From: Xylanimonas oleitrophica
GTDB taxonomy: Bacteria > Actinomycetota > Actinomycetes > Actinomycetales > Cellulomonadaceae
Length of the DNA: 64,000 bases
Direction of reading: 5' to 3'
Assembly (NCBI RefSeq): GCF_003244315.1
Contig: NZ_QKWH01000002.1
Span: 346,456 to 410,455 of the forward strand
The translations under genes were made by a program, and so were the position numbers. The notes under the pieces are model-generated. The model did not search any database, was not told the origin of the DNA, and saw only the letters and a program-made list of their open reading frames with translations. This document shows, piece by piece, positions 1-8,626 of the stretch. Position 1 is the first letter of the stretch; each line of letters begins with the position of its first letter.

Positions 1-1544
1 TCACCCTCCCGCTGTCGTCGTTCGCCGACGGCGGCTGGTACTGGTTCGACGTCGTGGCCGGTGCCGAGGGCGCGACGCTCGACGAGGCTCACTGGGAGGC
101 GGAGTCCGACCGCCCGCAGGGCACCGTCACGGTGGGTGTCACGACGCTCAACCGTGCCGACGACGTCGTCGTCCTGCTCAAGCAGCTGGCGAGCGACCCG
201 GCGCTGCTGGAGATCCTCGACCGCGTGACCGTCGTCGACCAGGGGACCCAGCACCCCGAGGACGCCGACGGCTTCGCCGCCTCGGAGGCCGGCCTCGGGG
301 GCCGGCTCCGGATGATCCGCCAGGCCAACCTCGGCGGCTCGGGCGGGTTCTCCCGCGGGATGAGCGAGACGCTCGACGAGGGTGTCAGCACCTACCACCT
401 CATCTCGGACGACGACGTGCGCACCGAGCCCGAGGGCATCCTGCGGGCCGTGACGTTCGCCGACCTCGCGCGCCGTCCCACGATCGTGGGCGGTCACATG
501 TTCTCCATGTTCGACCGCTCCTACCTGCACTCGTTCGGTGAGCGCATCAACCCGTGGCGCTTCTGGTGGGGCCCCGTCCTCGACAAGTACGAGGGCCACC
601 ACCTGGACCAGGGGTCGCTGCGCGGGACGGCGGCGCTGCACCGTCGCATCGACGTGGACTACAACGGGTGGTGGATGGAGCTCATCCCCACCGACGTCAT
701 CCGCGAGGTGGGTCTGTCGCTGCCCGTCTTCATCAAGTGGGACGATGCCGAGTACGGCCTCCGGGCGCGCGAGCACGGTGTCCCGACGGTGTCGCTGCCG
801 GGTGTCGCCGCCTGGCACGTGCCCTGGACGGACAAGGACGACTCCCTCGACTGGCAGGCGTACTACCACGAGCGCAACCGGTTCGTGGCGGCCCTGCTGC
901 ACTCCCCGTTCGAGCACGGTGGGCGCCTGGTGCGCGAGAGCATGTACCACCAGCTCAAGCACCTGCTCGCCTCTCAGTACTCGGTGGCGGAGCTGCGCCT
1001 GCAGGCGCTGGAGGACCTGCTTTCCGGGCCGGAGCACCTCCACGCGCAGATCGACACCCGTCTCGCGCGGATCCGGGAGACCCGTGCGCGGTACGACGAC
1101 GCGCGGGTCGAGCGGACGCCGGGGGCGTTCCCGCCCGTCAAGCGCAAGAAGGTGTCCAAGCGGGGCGACGGGTACGCGCTGCCCGGCGGACGCCTCGGCA
1201 ACTACCTCGGCGCCGCGCTCGGCATGGTCAAGGCGGTGCGCCCGCCCAGCGACCTGAGCCGGGAGCACCCTGAGGTCGAGATCGCCGCCCAGGATGCCCG
1301 CTGGTTCCTGCTCGCGCGCTTCGACTCGGCGGTGGTGTCGCTGGCCGACGGCTCCGGTGCGAGCTGGTACCGGCGTCAGCCCGCTGAGTTCCGCCGTCAG
1401 CTCACCCGCTCGCTCGAGCTCCACAAGCGGGTGCTCGAAGAGTGGCCCGAGCTCTCGCGGCGCTACAAGGCAGCGATCGACGACCTGGTGGGGCAGGAGG
1501 CCTGGAAGGCCACGTTCGCCCGCACCGAGGCCGACGACAGGTGA
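1..1544 (+). CDS. glfT2: Galactofuranosyltransferase GlfT2 (5' partial)
   Basis: The reading frame is open from base 3, so the start lies outside the window; 513 residues are visible. GlfT2 enzymes polymerise galactan by adding galactofuranose from UDP-Galf to a lipid-linked acceptor at the inner face of the membrane. The visible part starts near the end of the N-terminal beta-sandwich (GGWYWFD) and holds the GT-A core: the fold start TVGVTTLNRADD, the NLGGSGGF acceptor loop, the DDD metal motif in HLISDDDVRTE, the catalytic region IKWDDAEYGLR and the histidine of AWHVPW. The C-terminal helical domain follows. The stop overlaps the start of wzm by 4 bp (GTGA), and the next genes encode the exporter, as expected for a galactan. 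UDP-galactopyranose mutase is not in the window. Confidence 0.88.
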   Translation, partial: TLPLSSFADGGWYWFDVVAGAEGATLDEAHWEAESDRPQGTVTVGVTTLNRADDVVVLLKQLASDPALLEILDRVTVVDQGTQHPEDADGFAASEAGLGGRLRMIRQANLGGSGGFSRGMSETLDEGVSTYHLISDDDVRTEPEGILRAVTFADLARRPTIVGGHMFSMFDRSYLHSFGERINPWRFWWGPVLDKYEGHHLDQGSLRGTAALHRRIDVDYNGWWMELIPTDVIREVGLSLPVFIKWDDAEYGLRAREHGVPTVSLPGVAAWHVPWTDKDDSLDWQAYYHERNRFVAALLHSPFEHGGRLVRESMYHQLKHLLASQYSVAELRLQALEDLLSGPEHLHAQIDTRLARIRETRARYDDARVERTPGAFPPVKRKKVSKRGDGYALPGGRLGNYLGAALGMVKAVRPPSDLSREHPEVEIAAQDARWFLLARFDSAVVSLADGSGASWYRRQPAEFRRQLTRSLELHKRVLEEWPELSRRYKAAIDDLVGQEAWKATFARTEADDR

Positions 1545-2422
1545 GCGCCGCGGCCGGCCTCCCCCTGACCACGCCGGGTCAGGGGAGGGGCCTGCTCGAC
1601 GTGCTCGACCGGCGTTACCTCCTGCGGCTGATCGTCCGCAAGGAGCTGCGCGTCCGCTATCGCGGCTCCGTGCTGGGCATGGCGTGGACGTACGTGAAGC
1701 CGGCCATCCAGTTCGGCGTGTACTTCCTCGCGCTCGGTGTGTTCCTGGGGCAGCGGGAGGCGGTGCCCGACTACGCGGTATACCTGTTCTCGGGCATCAT
1801 CGTGATGAACTTCTTCGGCGAGGGGTTCGGCAACGCGACCCGCTCGATCCTGTGGAACGCCCCGCTGGTCAACAAGATCTACCTGCCGCGCGAGCTGTTC
1901 CCGGTCGCGTCGTTGTGGGTGTCCGCCGTCCACTTCTTCCCGCAGTTCCTCGTGCTGCTGGTCGCTGCGGTCGTTGCCGGCTGGCGGCCGACGCCCGCGG
2001 AGCTCGCCGCCGGCGTGGTGGGCTTCGTGATCGTGGCGCTCCTCGCGCTGGGGCTGGGCCTGCTGTTCGGCGCGGTGAACGTGTTCTACCGGGACGCCGA
2101 GAACTTCGTGGACCTCATCGTCATGGTCGCGACGTGGGGTTCCCCGGTCCTCTACACGTGGAACCTGGTGCACGCCGCGCTGCCCGAGTGGCTGTGGCGG
2201 ATCTACCAGGCCAACCCGCTCACGGCCGCGGTGGAGCTGTTCCACTACGCCTTCTGGTACGGCGGCACGGGGCGGCCCCAGTCGCTGCCGGCCGGCGGTG
2301 CTCCGCTGCCGCCGGACCTGTGGACGTGGGCGGGCATCGCTCTCGTCGTGTCGCTGGTGGTCGTCACCGTCGGCCAGATCGTCTTCCGGCGCCTCGAGGG
2401 GCGCTTCGCGCAGGAGCTGTGA
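1541..2422 (+). CDS. wzm: Polysaccharide ABC exporter permease (Wzm)
   Basis: Inner-membrane component of an ABC-2 type exporter that moves a lipid-linked glycan across the membrane. The 293-residue protein begins with a short cytosolic segment (DRRYLLRLIVRKELRVRYR) typical of Wzm/RfbD permeases, then shows about six membrane segments and the loop NVFYRDAENFVDL. I chose the GTG at 1541 because it overlaps the glfT2 stop by 4 bp; longer upstream starts would run through glfT2. The ATPase follows after 2 bp. The pair resembles mycobacterial Rv3783/Rv3781, which are tied to galactan export; the substrate here is inferred from glfT2. Confidence 0.9.
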   Translation: MSAAAGLPLTTPGQGRGLLDVLDRRYLLRLIVRKELRVRYRGSVLGMAWTYVKPAIQFGVYFLALGVFLGQREAVPDYAVYLFSGIIVMNFFGEGFGNATRSILWNAPLVNKIYLPRELFPVASLWVSAVHFFPQFLVLLVAAVVAGWRPTPAELAAGVVGFVIVALLALGLGLLFGAVNVFYRDAENFVDLIVMVATWGSPVLYTWNLVHAALPEWLWRIYQANPLTAAVELFHYAFWYGGTGRPQSLPAGGAPLPPDLWTWAGIALVVSLVVVTVGQIVFRRLEGRFAQEL

Positions 2423-2424
2423 GC

Positions 2425-3156
2425 ATGTCCACCACCGTCATCGAGGTCTCCGACGTCGCGAAGCGGTTCACGCTGCGGCACAACCGCTCGCTCAAGGAGC
2501 TCGCCGTCGCCGCGTTCCGCGGCCGCCCGACGGGGGACACGTTCCTGGCGCTGGACGGCGTCTCGTTCGACGTGGCCGACGGCGAGTCGGTCGCGCTGCT
2601 CGGGTTCAACGGCTCCGGCAAGTCCACGCTGCTCAAGCTCATCTCCGGCGTGCTCAAGCCGGACGTCGGGGCCATCCGCACGCGCGGCCGCGTCGCGGGC
2701 CTCATCGAGGTGGGCGCCGGGTTCCACCCGGACCTCACCGGACGCGAGAACGTCTATCTCAACGGCGCCATCCTCGGGATGAGCGAGCAGCAGATCGCCG
2801 CCCGCTTCGACGAGATCGTCGCGTTCAGCGAGATCGAGCGCTTCATCGACACCGAGGTGAAGTTCTACTCCTCGGGCATGTTCCTGCGCCTGGCGTTCGC
2901 GGTGGCAGTGCACTCGGACCCTGAGGTCTTTCTGATCGACGAGATCCTCGCGGTCGGGGACGAGCCGTTCCAGCGCAAGTGCATCGACCGCATCAAGCAG
3001 CTCAAGGGGGAGGGCCGCACGCTCGTGATCGTCAGCCACGACCTCGACATGGTGGCGCGCCTGTGCGAGCGGGGGATCCTCCTGGAGAAGGGGAAGATGG
3101 TGGCGGACGGCACCGCGACCGACCTTGTGAGCCGGATGCGCGGTGAGCACGAGTGA
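2425..3156 (+). CDS. wzt: Polysaccharide ABC exporter ATPase (Wzt, short form)
   Basis: Cytosolic ATPase that powers the Wzm permease. It has a Walker A (GFNGSGKST, about residues 60-68), a Y-loop-type segment, the signature-like YSSGM, a Walker B (VFLIDEILAVGDE) and the switch histidine in VIVSHDLDMV. At 243 residues it lacks the C-terminal carbohydrate-binding domain of Wzt proteins that recognise a modified glycan end, so export probably does not depend on terminal capping. ATG at 2425 is 2 bp after the wzm stop, and the end overlaps the next gene by 4 bp. Confidence 0.92.
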   Translation: MSTTVIEVSDVAKRFTLRHNRSLKELAVAAFRGRPTGDTFLALDGVSFDVADGESVALLGFNGSGKSTLLKLISGVLKPDVGAIRTRGRVAGLIEVGAGFHPDLTGRENVYLNGAILGMSEQQIAARFDEIVAFSEIERFIDTEVKFYSSGMFLRLAFAVAVHSDPEVFLIDEILAVGDEPFQRKCIDRIKQLKGEGRTLVIVSHDLDMVARLCERGILLEKGKMVADGTATDLVSRMRGEHE

Positions 3157-5114
3157 CCGAGCTGCGCCCGGCGGACTGGCTCCCCTTGGTCCTGCCGGTG
3201 CTCGTCGCCGTTGCGGTGCTGGTGCTTCCTGGCCTGGCGGTCATCGCTGCGACGACCCGCCTGCGCCCGTGGCTGGTGGCGGTCGCTCCGGCGGTCAGCG
3301 TCGGTCTCGTCACCGTCAGCGCGATCCTCTGGGGGTTCCTCGGGTTCTCGTGGAACCTCGGGGCCGTCGCGGTCATGACCCTGGTGGTCGCCGCCGTCGC
3401 GTATCTGCTGCGGCGCGTCCTGCGCGCCGACGGCGGTGAGCCCCCCGCCTCGCGCGCCCAGTGGCTGTGGCCGGCGGGCGGTCTCGTCGTGGGCGGGCTG
3501 ATTCTCGCCGCCCAGACGGTCCGGGCCATCGGCGCACCGGACAACGTCTCCCAGACGTTCGACGCCATGTTCCACCTCAACGCGGTGCAGCACATCCTCG
3601 AGTCGGGGAACGGTTCCGCGTTCGGCCTCGTCGACTTCACCGGCAACACGTTCTACCCGCTGGGGTGGCACGACGTCGTCGCGCTCGTCGCCCAGCTGAC
3701 CGGCCTGGGCGTACCGGAGGCGACGACGGCGGTCAACGTCGCGGTCGCGGCGCTGGTGTGGCCGGCCGGGGCTGCTGCCCTCGCCGCGGTGATGCTCCCC
3801 GAGCGCGCATGGACCGGGGCGGTCGCCGCGGTGGTCTCCGGCGCGTTCGCGGCGTTCCCGTTCCGGCTGCTGGAGTTCGGGGTGCTGTACTCCAACTTCC
3901 TCAGCTTCGCGCTCCTGCCGGCCTGCCTCGCTCTGGTGGTGCGCGTGCTGGGGCTGCCTTTCAGCGCTCCTCGGACCACGCGCGGCGAGCACACGGTGCG
4001 CGTCCTGCTGCTGCTGGTCGGCGCCTCGGGTCTGGCGCTGGCGCAGCCCAACGGCCTGATGTCGCTCCTGATCATGTCGGTGCCGCTGCTGCTGTGGTCG
4101 GCCACGGTGCGCGTGCGCCGGCTCCTCGGCCAGGGCAGGCGCCGCGCCGCGGTGTGGGTCGGTGCCCTCGCCCTGGTGGCCGTGGCGCTCCTTGCAGTCG
4201 TGTGGGACGTGGTGCGTCCTCCGGAGGAGGCGGCCGGCTGGCCTCGGTACCACTGGGGCGGGCAGGCGCTCGGCCTGGCGCTGACGGTCTCCCCGTGGTC
4301 GGGCATCACGGCGTGGGTCGTCCTCCTGCTGATGGGGGCCGGCGTCGCCGTGCTGTGCCGGCGACCGGAGCGGCTGTGGGTCGCGGGGCCGTACGCCGTG
4401 GCCACCCTCCTCTACGTGGTGGCCAGCTCGCGCCCGGTGGAGTCCGAGCTGCGGCTGTACCTGACGGGCGTCTACCTCAACGACACGCAGCGTCTCGCGG
4501 CGCTCCTGCCGATCGGCGCGGTCGTCGTGTGCACCCTGGGTGCCGTGGCGCTCCTGGACGGGACCCTCGCGCTCATGCGCCGCGTGCGGCCGGGGCTCGA
4601 CCCCCGGCTCTCGCAGGCGGGTGCTCTGGTGCTGGGCGTGCTGCTCGTCGTCGGGGTCGCCACGAGCGCGAGCACCGACGAGGGAGTCCACAACACCCGC
4701 GGGACGTACGAGCCGGGTGCCCTGCTCACCGCGGACGAGCGGGCGCTGCTCGAGCGGCTCCCGGAGCTCACGCCGCCGGACTCCGTCATCGCCGGCAACC
4801 CGCTCACGGGGGCGTCGCTGGCGTACGCGCTCGGTGAGCGCAGGGTCACGGAGGTGCACGGCTTCACCGAGGTGCCTCGCGAGGTGCTGTACCTCGACGC
4901 GAACCTCGACCGGATCGACGACGACCCGCGGGTGTGCCGTGCGGTGGACCAGGCCGACGTCGACTACGTGCTCGACTTCGGGACCGATCTCGTGCTCGGC
5001 TGGTCGCCTGCGGGGATCGACTACTCGGGCTACGAGGACCTGCGTCCGGGCAACCACCTCGAGCTGGTCGACCGCGAGGGCAAGGCCGCCCTCTACCGCA
5101 TCGTGGGTTGCTGA
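3153..5114 (+). CDS. Large polytopic membrane protein, DUF6541 family
   Basis: 653 residues with many hydrophobic segments (about 14-16 predicted by eye) and a soluble C-terminal domain of roughly 130 residues. It matches the actinobacterial DUF6541 family, whose members look like GT-C fold enzymes; no function is established. After the first pair of helices, an external loop with APDNVSQTFDAMFHLNAVQH carries acidic and His residues like those of polyprenyl-phosphate-sugar transferases. It is the fourth gene of the glfT2-wzm-wzt operon (GTG start overlapping the wzt stop), which suggests a periplasmic-side modification of the exported glycan. That role is inference. Confidence 0.72.
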   Translation: MTELRPADWLPLVLPVLVAVAVLVLPGLAVIAATTRLRPWLVAVAPAVSVGLVTVSAILWGFLGFSWNLGAVAVMTLVVAAVAYLLRRVLRADGGEPPASRAQWLWPAGGLVVGGLILAAQTVRAIGAPDNVSQTFDAMFHLNAVQHILESGNGSAFGLVDFTGNTFYPLGWHDVVALVAQLTGLGVPEATTAVNVAVAALVWPAGAAALAAVMLPERAWTGAVAAVVSGAFAAFPFRLLEFGVLYSNFLSFALLPACLALVVRVLGLPFSAPRTTRGEHTVRVLLLLVGASGLALAQPNGLMSLLIMSVPLLLWSATVRVRRLLGQGRRRAAVWVGALALVAVALLAVVWDVVRPPEEAAGWPRYHWGGQALGLALTVSPWSGITAWVVLLLMGAGVAVLCRRPERLWVAGPYAVATLLYVVASSRPVESELRLYLTGVYLNDTQRLAALLPIGAVVVCTLGAVALLDGTLALMRRVRPGLDPRLSQAGALVLGVLLVVGVATSASTDEGVHNTRGTYEPGALLTADERALLERLPELTPPDSVIAGNPLTGASLAYALGERRVTEVHGFTEVPREVLYLDANLDRIDDDPRVCRAVDQADVDYVLDFGTDLVLGWSPAGIDYSGYEDLRPGNHLELVDREGKAALYRIVGC

Positions 5115-5136
5115 GACGCATCGTGGGCTGCTGAGA
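5097..5136 (+). repeat. 20-bp tandem duplication across a stop codon
   Basis: Two adjacent 20-bp copies (5097-5116 and 5117-5136) differ at one base. The first copy contains the last codons and TGA of the DUF6541 gene, so the second lies just after the stop. It looks like a recent slippage duplication. Confidence 0.85.
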
Positions 5137-5143
5137 CGCGGGT

Positions 5144-5202
5144 CCAGTCAGAAGAGCGTCGGCTCTGCCTGACCGGCTCCTGCCGCTCGGCCTTCTGACT
5201 GG
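5144..5202. terminator. Candidate bidirectional terminator (11-bp inverted repeat)
   Basis: CCAGTCAGAAG at 5144-5154 is perfectly complementary to CTTCTGACTGG at 5192-5202, with a 37-nt loop that can form smaller internal pairs. It lies between the convergent DUF6541 (+) and DUF2304 (-) genes. No T-tract follows, which is usual for GC-rich actinobacteria. Confidence 0.5.
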
Positions 5203-5210
5203 CGCCTGGT

Positions 5211-5295
5211 TCAGCCTTGTCCCCGGTCCAGCCTTGCCATCGGCTCAGCCTTGTCGCCGGCTCGGCCCTTCTGGCCGCTCGGCCCTTCTGGCCGG
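5211..5295. repeat. Five degenerate 17-bp tandem units
   Basis: Units start at 5211, 5228, 5245, 5262 and 5279. The first three share (t/c)cagccttg, the last two share tcggcccttctggccg. The array fills the gap just beyond the 3' end of the DUF2304 gene and encodes nothing recognisable. Confidence 0.75.
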
Positions 5296-5305
5296 CGTCC
5301 GATGT

Positions 5306-5707
5306 TCAGCCGAGCTGCTCGTCGGCGCCGGGGCGCGGCGGTACGCCTGCAGGGTCGGCCGGCGGGCGCAGCGTCGACGCCTCGACCTGGAGGCGGAGGA
5401 TCGCCACCTCCTCGGTGAGGGTGCGCACCTTCTCGTCGAGCTGCGAGACGCCGACGCTCAGCTGGATGCACACGACCAGGAGCGTGACGATCGCTGTCGC
5501 GAAGACCAGGTTGGCCGGCACCTCGACGCCTGCGAGCCGGGAGACGCGCACCGCGAGCTGGGGGAACGCGCCGAGGACGGCGACCCCGACGGCCAGCACG
5601 ATCCAGATGCCGGCGTACTTCTCGCGGATCCAGCGCCGCCGCAGCAGCTGGAGCAGGAACACGACGAGCAGCACGCACATGGTGAGCGCGAAGACGTAGC
5701 CGCTCAC
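5306..5707 (-). CDS. DUF2304 small membrane protein
   Basis: 133 residues: three hydrophobic segments (around residues 3-20, 33-50 and 68-88) followed by a heptad-like cytosolic tail (QLDEKVRTLTEEVAILRLQV) that probably forms a coiled coil. DUF2304 proteins are commonly encoded beside DPM1-like GT2 enzymes. Here the GTG start overlaps the stop of such an enzyme by 4 bp, so the two are likely co-translated partners, perhaps one membrane-anchored transferase complex. That pairing is inference from context. Confidence 0.8.
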   Translation of the reverse strand: MSGYVFALTMCVLLVVFLLQLLRRRWIREKYAGIWIVLAVGVAVLGAFPQLAVRVSRLAGVEVPANLVFATAIVTLLVVCIQLSVGVSQLDEKVRTLTEEVAILRLQVEASTLRPPADPAGVPPRPGADEQLG

Positions 5708-6456
5708 GAGCGGGCCCCCTCGCCGGCCGGCTCGGGCAGGGGTTCCGACGGTCTGGACAGGGAGATCACGAGCGCGAAGAGAGCACGCAGCAGGAACACT
5801 CCGGCCTTCCAGGGGTTGTGGGACGGCGTGCCGCCGGCGCGGGGGCGCATGGCGACCCCGACCTGGCGCACGCTCAGGCGCGCTCGGGAGGCGATGACGA
5901 GCGCCTCGACCGTGTCGCCGAGGTACTCGGCGGGGTAGTTGGAGGCGAAGACCTCGAGCGCGCGGGCGTTCATCAGCTTGAACCCCGACGTGGTGTCGGT
6001 GAGCCGGGTGCGGCTGACGCGGGAGAGCACGGTGGCGAGCAGGCCCATGGCCCACTTGCGGGGGCCGCGCACGCTGTAGTCGCCCTCTCCGGCGAACCGG
6101 GCGCCGATGACGATGTCGGCGCGCTCCTGCTGCATGGTCTCCCAGAGCCGGAGCACGTGACGGGGGTCGTGCTGCCCGTCACCGTCGATCTGCACGACGG
6201 CGTCGTACCGCTCCCGCAGGGCGTACTTGAAGCCGGCCCGCATCGCGCCGCCGACGCCGAGGTTCAGGGGCAGGTCGAGGACGGCAGCCCCGGCCGCGCG
6301 CGCGACGTCGGCCGTGCGGTCCGTCGAGCCGTCGTTGACGACGAGGACGTCGGCGCCCGGCACCTCCTGCTGGACCTCGGCGACCACCGCGGCGATCGTC
6401 GACTCCTCGTTCCATGCCGGGACCACGACGAGCAGACGGGGCAGTTCCGCGGTCAT
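5704..6456 (-). CDS. GT2 glycosyltransferase, dolichol-phosphate-mannose-synthase-like
   Basis: 250 residues with the DPM1-like GT-A pattern: VVVPAWNEESTI, the nucleotide-site DVLVVNDGSTD, VQIDGDGQHDP with the metal-binding aspartates, and the DTTSGFKLMNARAL segment. Such enzymes move a sugar from a nucleotide to polyprenyl phosphate at the cytosolic face. There is no long membrane domain, so membrane attachment may come from the adjacent DUF2304 protein. I chose ATG at 6456 because TAGGAT lies 7 nt upstream (likely leaderless transcript) and the residues before it are low complexity. Confidence 0.85.
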   Translation of the reverse strand: MTAELPRLLVVVPAWNEESTIAAVVAEVQQEVPGADVLVVNDGSTDRTADVARAAGAAVLDLPLNLGVGGAMRAGFKYALRERYDAVVQIDGDGQHDPRHVLRLWETMQQERADIVIGARFAGEGDYSVRGPRKWAMGLLATVLSRVSRTRLTDTTSGFKLMNARALEVFASNYPAEYLGDTVEALVIASRARLSVRQVGVAMRPRAGGTPSHNPWKAGVFLLRALFALVISLSRPSEPLPEPAGEGARS

Positions 6457-6463
6457 GCCGGCG

Positions 6464-6469
6464 ATCCTA
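6464..6469 (-). promoter_or_regulatory. Candidate -10 element, leaderless (GT2 at 6456)
   Basis: On the minus strand TAGGAT is followed by 7 nt and the ATG at 6456. No Shine-Dalgarno fits in this space, which suggests transcription starts at or next to the start codon. Confidence 0.45.
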
Positions 6470-6601
6470 CCCGCGCGGGTGCTCGCCTCGGTGCGGCCGG
6501 AGGGGCGGGCAAGGCCGGTCGGGGGCGCCGTGTGGGCTAGCATCGAGGGTCGTCGCCGGCGGCTCGTGCCGGCGCGCCTGACCTGGATCCGGTGGGAGAG
6601 A

Positions 6602-7495
6602 ATGCCGCTCGACATCATGCTGCCCTACTGGGGCGACCCGGCGATCCTCAAGAAGACCGTGGAGAGCGTCTTCGCCCAGACGTCGGACGACTGGCGGCTC
6701 ACCGTCGTGGACGACGCGTACCCGGACCTGACGGTCAAGGAGTGGTTCGCGACGATCGACGACCCGCGGGTGCGGTACGTCCGCAAGGAGCAGAACGAGG
6801 GCATCACCGCCAACTACCGCACGTGCCTGGAGCTGGCGACGCAGGACTACATGATGTTCCTGGGGAGCGACGACATGCTCCTGCCGAACTTCGTGGAGGT
6901 CGTCACCGCGGCGGTGGCGGCGCACCCGGGCGTCGACGTGGTGCAGCCGGGGGTCCAGGTGATCGACGAGCACGACCGCGTGGTGCGCACCCTGGTCGAC
7001 GAGGTCAAGCAGTGCGTGACGATGCCCCGCGGCTCGGGCACGCGGGTGGTCGGCGGGGAGAGCCTCGCCACGAGCCTGCTGCACGCCGACTGGATGTACT
7101 GGCCGTCGCTCGTGTTCCGGACGGAGACTGTTCGCCGGACGCCGTTCCGCGACGGGTTCCCGCTGATCCAGGACTTGGCCTTGGTCATCGACATGATCTT
7201 GGCCGGCGGCCGGATGCTGCTGCTGCCGGCCGTCTGCTTCTCCTACCGCCGTCACCAGGCGAGCGCGTCCTCGGCCACCCTGCTCGACGGGCGGCGGTTC
7301 CAGGGCGAGCGCGACTACTTCGCCTTCGCCGCGCAGCAGATGCGCGAGCACGGGTGGAGGCGCGCCGAGCGGGCCGCGCGTCTGCACGTCACCTCCCGCC
7401 TGCACGCCTTGACGCTCCTGCCGCGGGCCGTCCGTGAGCGGGGCGCCTCGCCGCGCCCGCTCCTGCGGCACGCGTTCGGCAGCTCCTCCTCCTGA
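6602..7495 (+). CDS. GT2 family glycosyltransferase
   Basis: 297 residues. The N-terminal GT-A domain shows MLPYWGDPAILKKTVESV, TVVDDAYPD, NEGITANYRTCL and the metal motif MFLGSDDMLLPNF. A conserved tail with CFSYRRHQASASS follows. No membrane segment is seen. The ATG at 6602 is preceded by GGGAGAG at good distance, and a TAGCAT hexamer at 6538-6543 is a possible -10. Sugar and acceptor cannot be read from the sequence; the surrounding genes imply cell-surface glycan assembly. Confidence 0.85.
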   Translation: MPLDIMLPYWGDPAILKKTVESVFAQTSDDWRLTVVDDAYPDLTVKEWFATIDDPRVRYVRKEQNEGITANYRTCLELATQDYMMFLGSDDMLLPNFVEVVTAAVAAHPGVDVVQPGVQVIDEHDRVVRTLVDEVKQCVTMPRGSGTRVVGGESLATSLLHADWMYWPSLVFRTETVRRTPFRDGFPLIQDLALVIDMILAGGRMLLLPAVCFSYRRHQASASSATLLDGRRFQGERDYFAFAAQQMREHGWRRAERAARLHVTSRLHALTLLPRAVRERGASPRPLLRHAFGSSSS

Positions 7496-7529
7496 GCGCG
7501 CAGCACCTCCTTCCACGAAAGGCAGCACC

Positions 7530-8588
7530 GTGTCCACAGTCCTCGTCACCGGCGGCGCCGGGTTCATCGGCTGCGCGATCAGCACCGCGCTGGCTGACCG
7601 GTACGACCGGGTCGTCGCGTTCGACAACCTGCACCCGCAGGTGCACCCCCAGCCCGTGCGGCCCGCTGCGCTCGACGCACGGGTCGAGCTCGTGGTCGGG
7701 GACGTCACCTCGGCCGAGGACTGGGACTCCCTCCTCGCCGGCGTGGCTCCGGACGTCGTCGTCCACCTCGCTGCTGAGACGGGCACGGGCCAGTCGCTGT
7801 CCGAGTCGACGCGGCACGGCGCGGTGAACGTGGTGGGCACGACGCAGATGCTGGACGCGCTGCGTCGCACCGAGCACCTGCCGGGCCGGATCGTGCTCAC
7901 CAGCAGCCGCGCCGTCTACGGCGAGGGTGCGTGGCGCCAGGCGGACGGGAACCTGTTCTACCCGGGCCCGCGCCCGCACGCCATGCTCGAGGCGGGGCGC
8001 TGGGACTTCCCGGACGCCGAGCCGACGGCGATGCGCGCCGACCTCGTGGAGCCGCGCCCCGCGAGCGTGTACGCGGCCACCAAGCTCACCCAGGAGCACG
8101 TCCTGTCGGTCTGGTCCGACGCGCACGGCGTCGACCTGCGCGTGCTGCGCCTGCAGAACGTGTACGGGCCCGGCCAGTCGCTGTCCAACCCGTACACGGG
8201 CATCATGTCCCTCTTCTGCCGCATCGCGAAGCGTGGCGAGTCGATCCCGCTGTACGAGGACGGCGAGGTGCGCCGTGACTTCGTGCTGATCGACGACGTC
8301 GCGGACGCCGTCGTGCGTGCCACGACCGCCGAGCAGGTGGGGCCGGAGCCGATCGACATCGGTTCGGGGGAGACGCAGACGATCCGCACCGCTGCCGAGA
8401 CCATCGCGGCGCGCTACGGCGCCCCTGCCCCGCACGTGACCGGGCAGTTCCGTGACGGAGACGTGCGCCACGCGTGGGCCGACGTCGCTCCGGCCAGGGA
8501 GCGGCTGGGCTGGGAGCCGCAGTTCTCCCTCAAGGACGGCGTCGAGCGCCTGGCGGCGTGGATCGACGACCAGCCCGGCGTCGAGTGA
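7530..8588 (+). CDS. NAD-dependent sugar-nucleotide epimerase/dehydratase
   Basis: 352-residue extended short-chain dehydrogenase. It has the Rossmann motif TGGAGFIG near the start, an SSRAVYGEG strand, the catalytic tyrosine and lysine in YAATK, and the NVYGPGQS substrate loop. Members convert or epimerise NDP-sugars for glycan synthesis; the exact substrate is not clear, and it is not the dTDP-glucose 4,6-dehydratase, which is encoded elsewhere in the window. GTG at 7530 has AAAGG about 8 nt upstream. The gene is 34 bp after the preceding GT2 and likely co-transcribed. Confidence 0.85.
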   Translation: MSTVLVTGGAGFIGCAISTALADRYDRVVAFDNLHPQVHPQPVRPAALDARVELVVGDVTSAEDWDSLLAGVAPDVVVHLAAETGTGQSLSESTRHGAVNVVGTTQMLDALRRTEHLPGRIVLTSSRAVYGEGAWRQADGNLFYPGPRPHAMLEAGRWDFPDAEPTAMRADLVEPRPASVYAATKLTQEHVLSVWSDAHGVDLRVLRLQNVYGPGQSLSNPYTGIMSLFCRIAKRGESIPLYEDGEVRRDFVLIDDVADAVVRATTAEQVGPEPIDIGSGETQTIRTAAETIAARYGAPAPHVTGQFRDGDVRHAWADVAPARERLGWEPQFSLKDGVERLAAWIDDQPGVE

Positions 8589-8590
8589 TC

Positions 8591-8626
8591 GGCGCGCGCC
8601 GGCCGGCTCAGCCGGCCTGCGCGCGC
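8591..8626. terminator. Bidirectional hairpin terminator containing a stop codon
   Basis: GGCCGGCT (8601-8608) pairs perfectly with AGCCGGCC (8610-8617) around a single base, and flanking GCGCGCGC arms extend the stem with one bulge. It lies between convergent genes; the stop codon of the acyltransferase (8608-8610) is at the hairpin tip. Confidence 0.6.
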
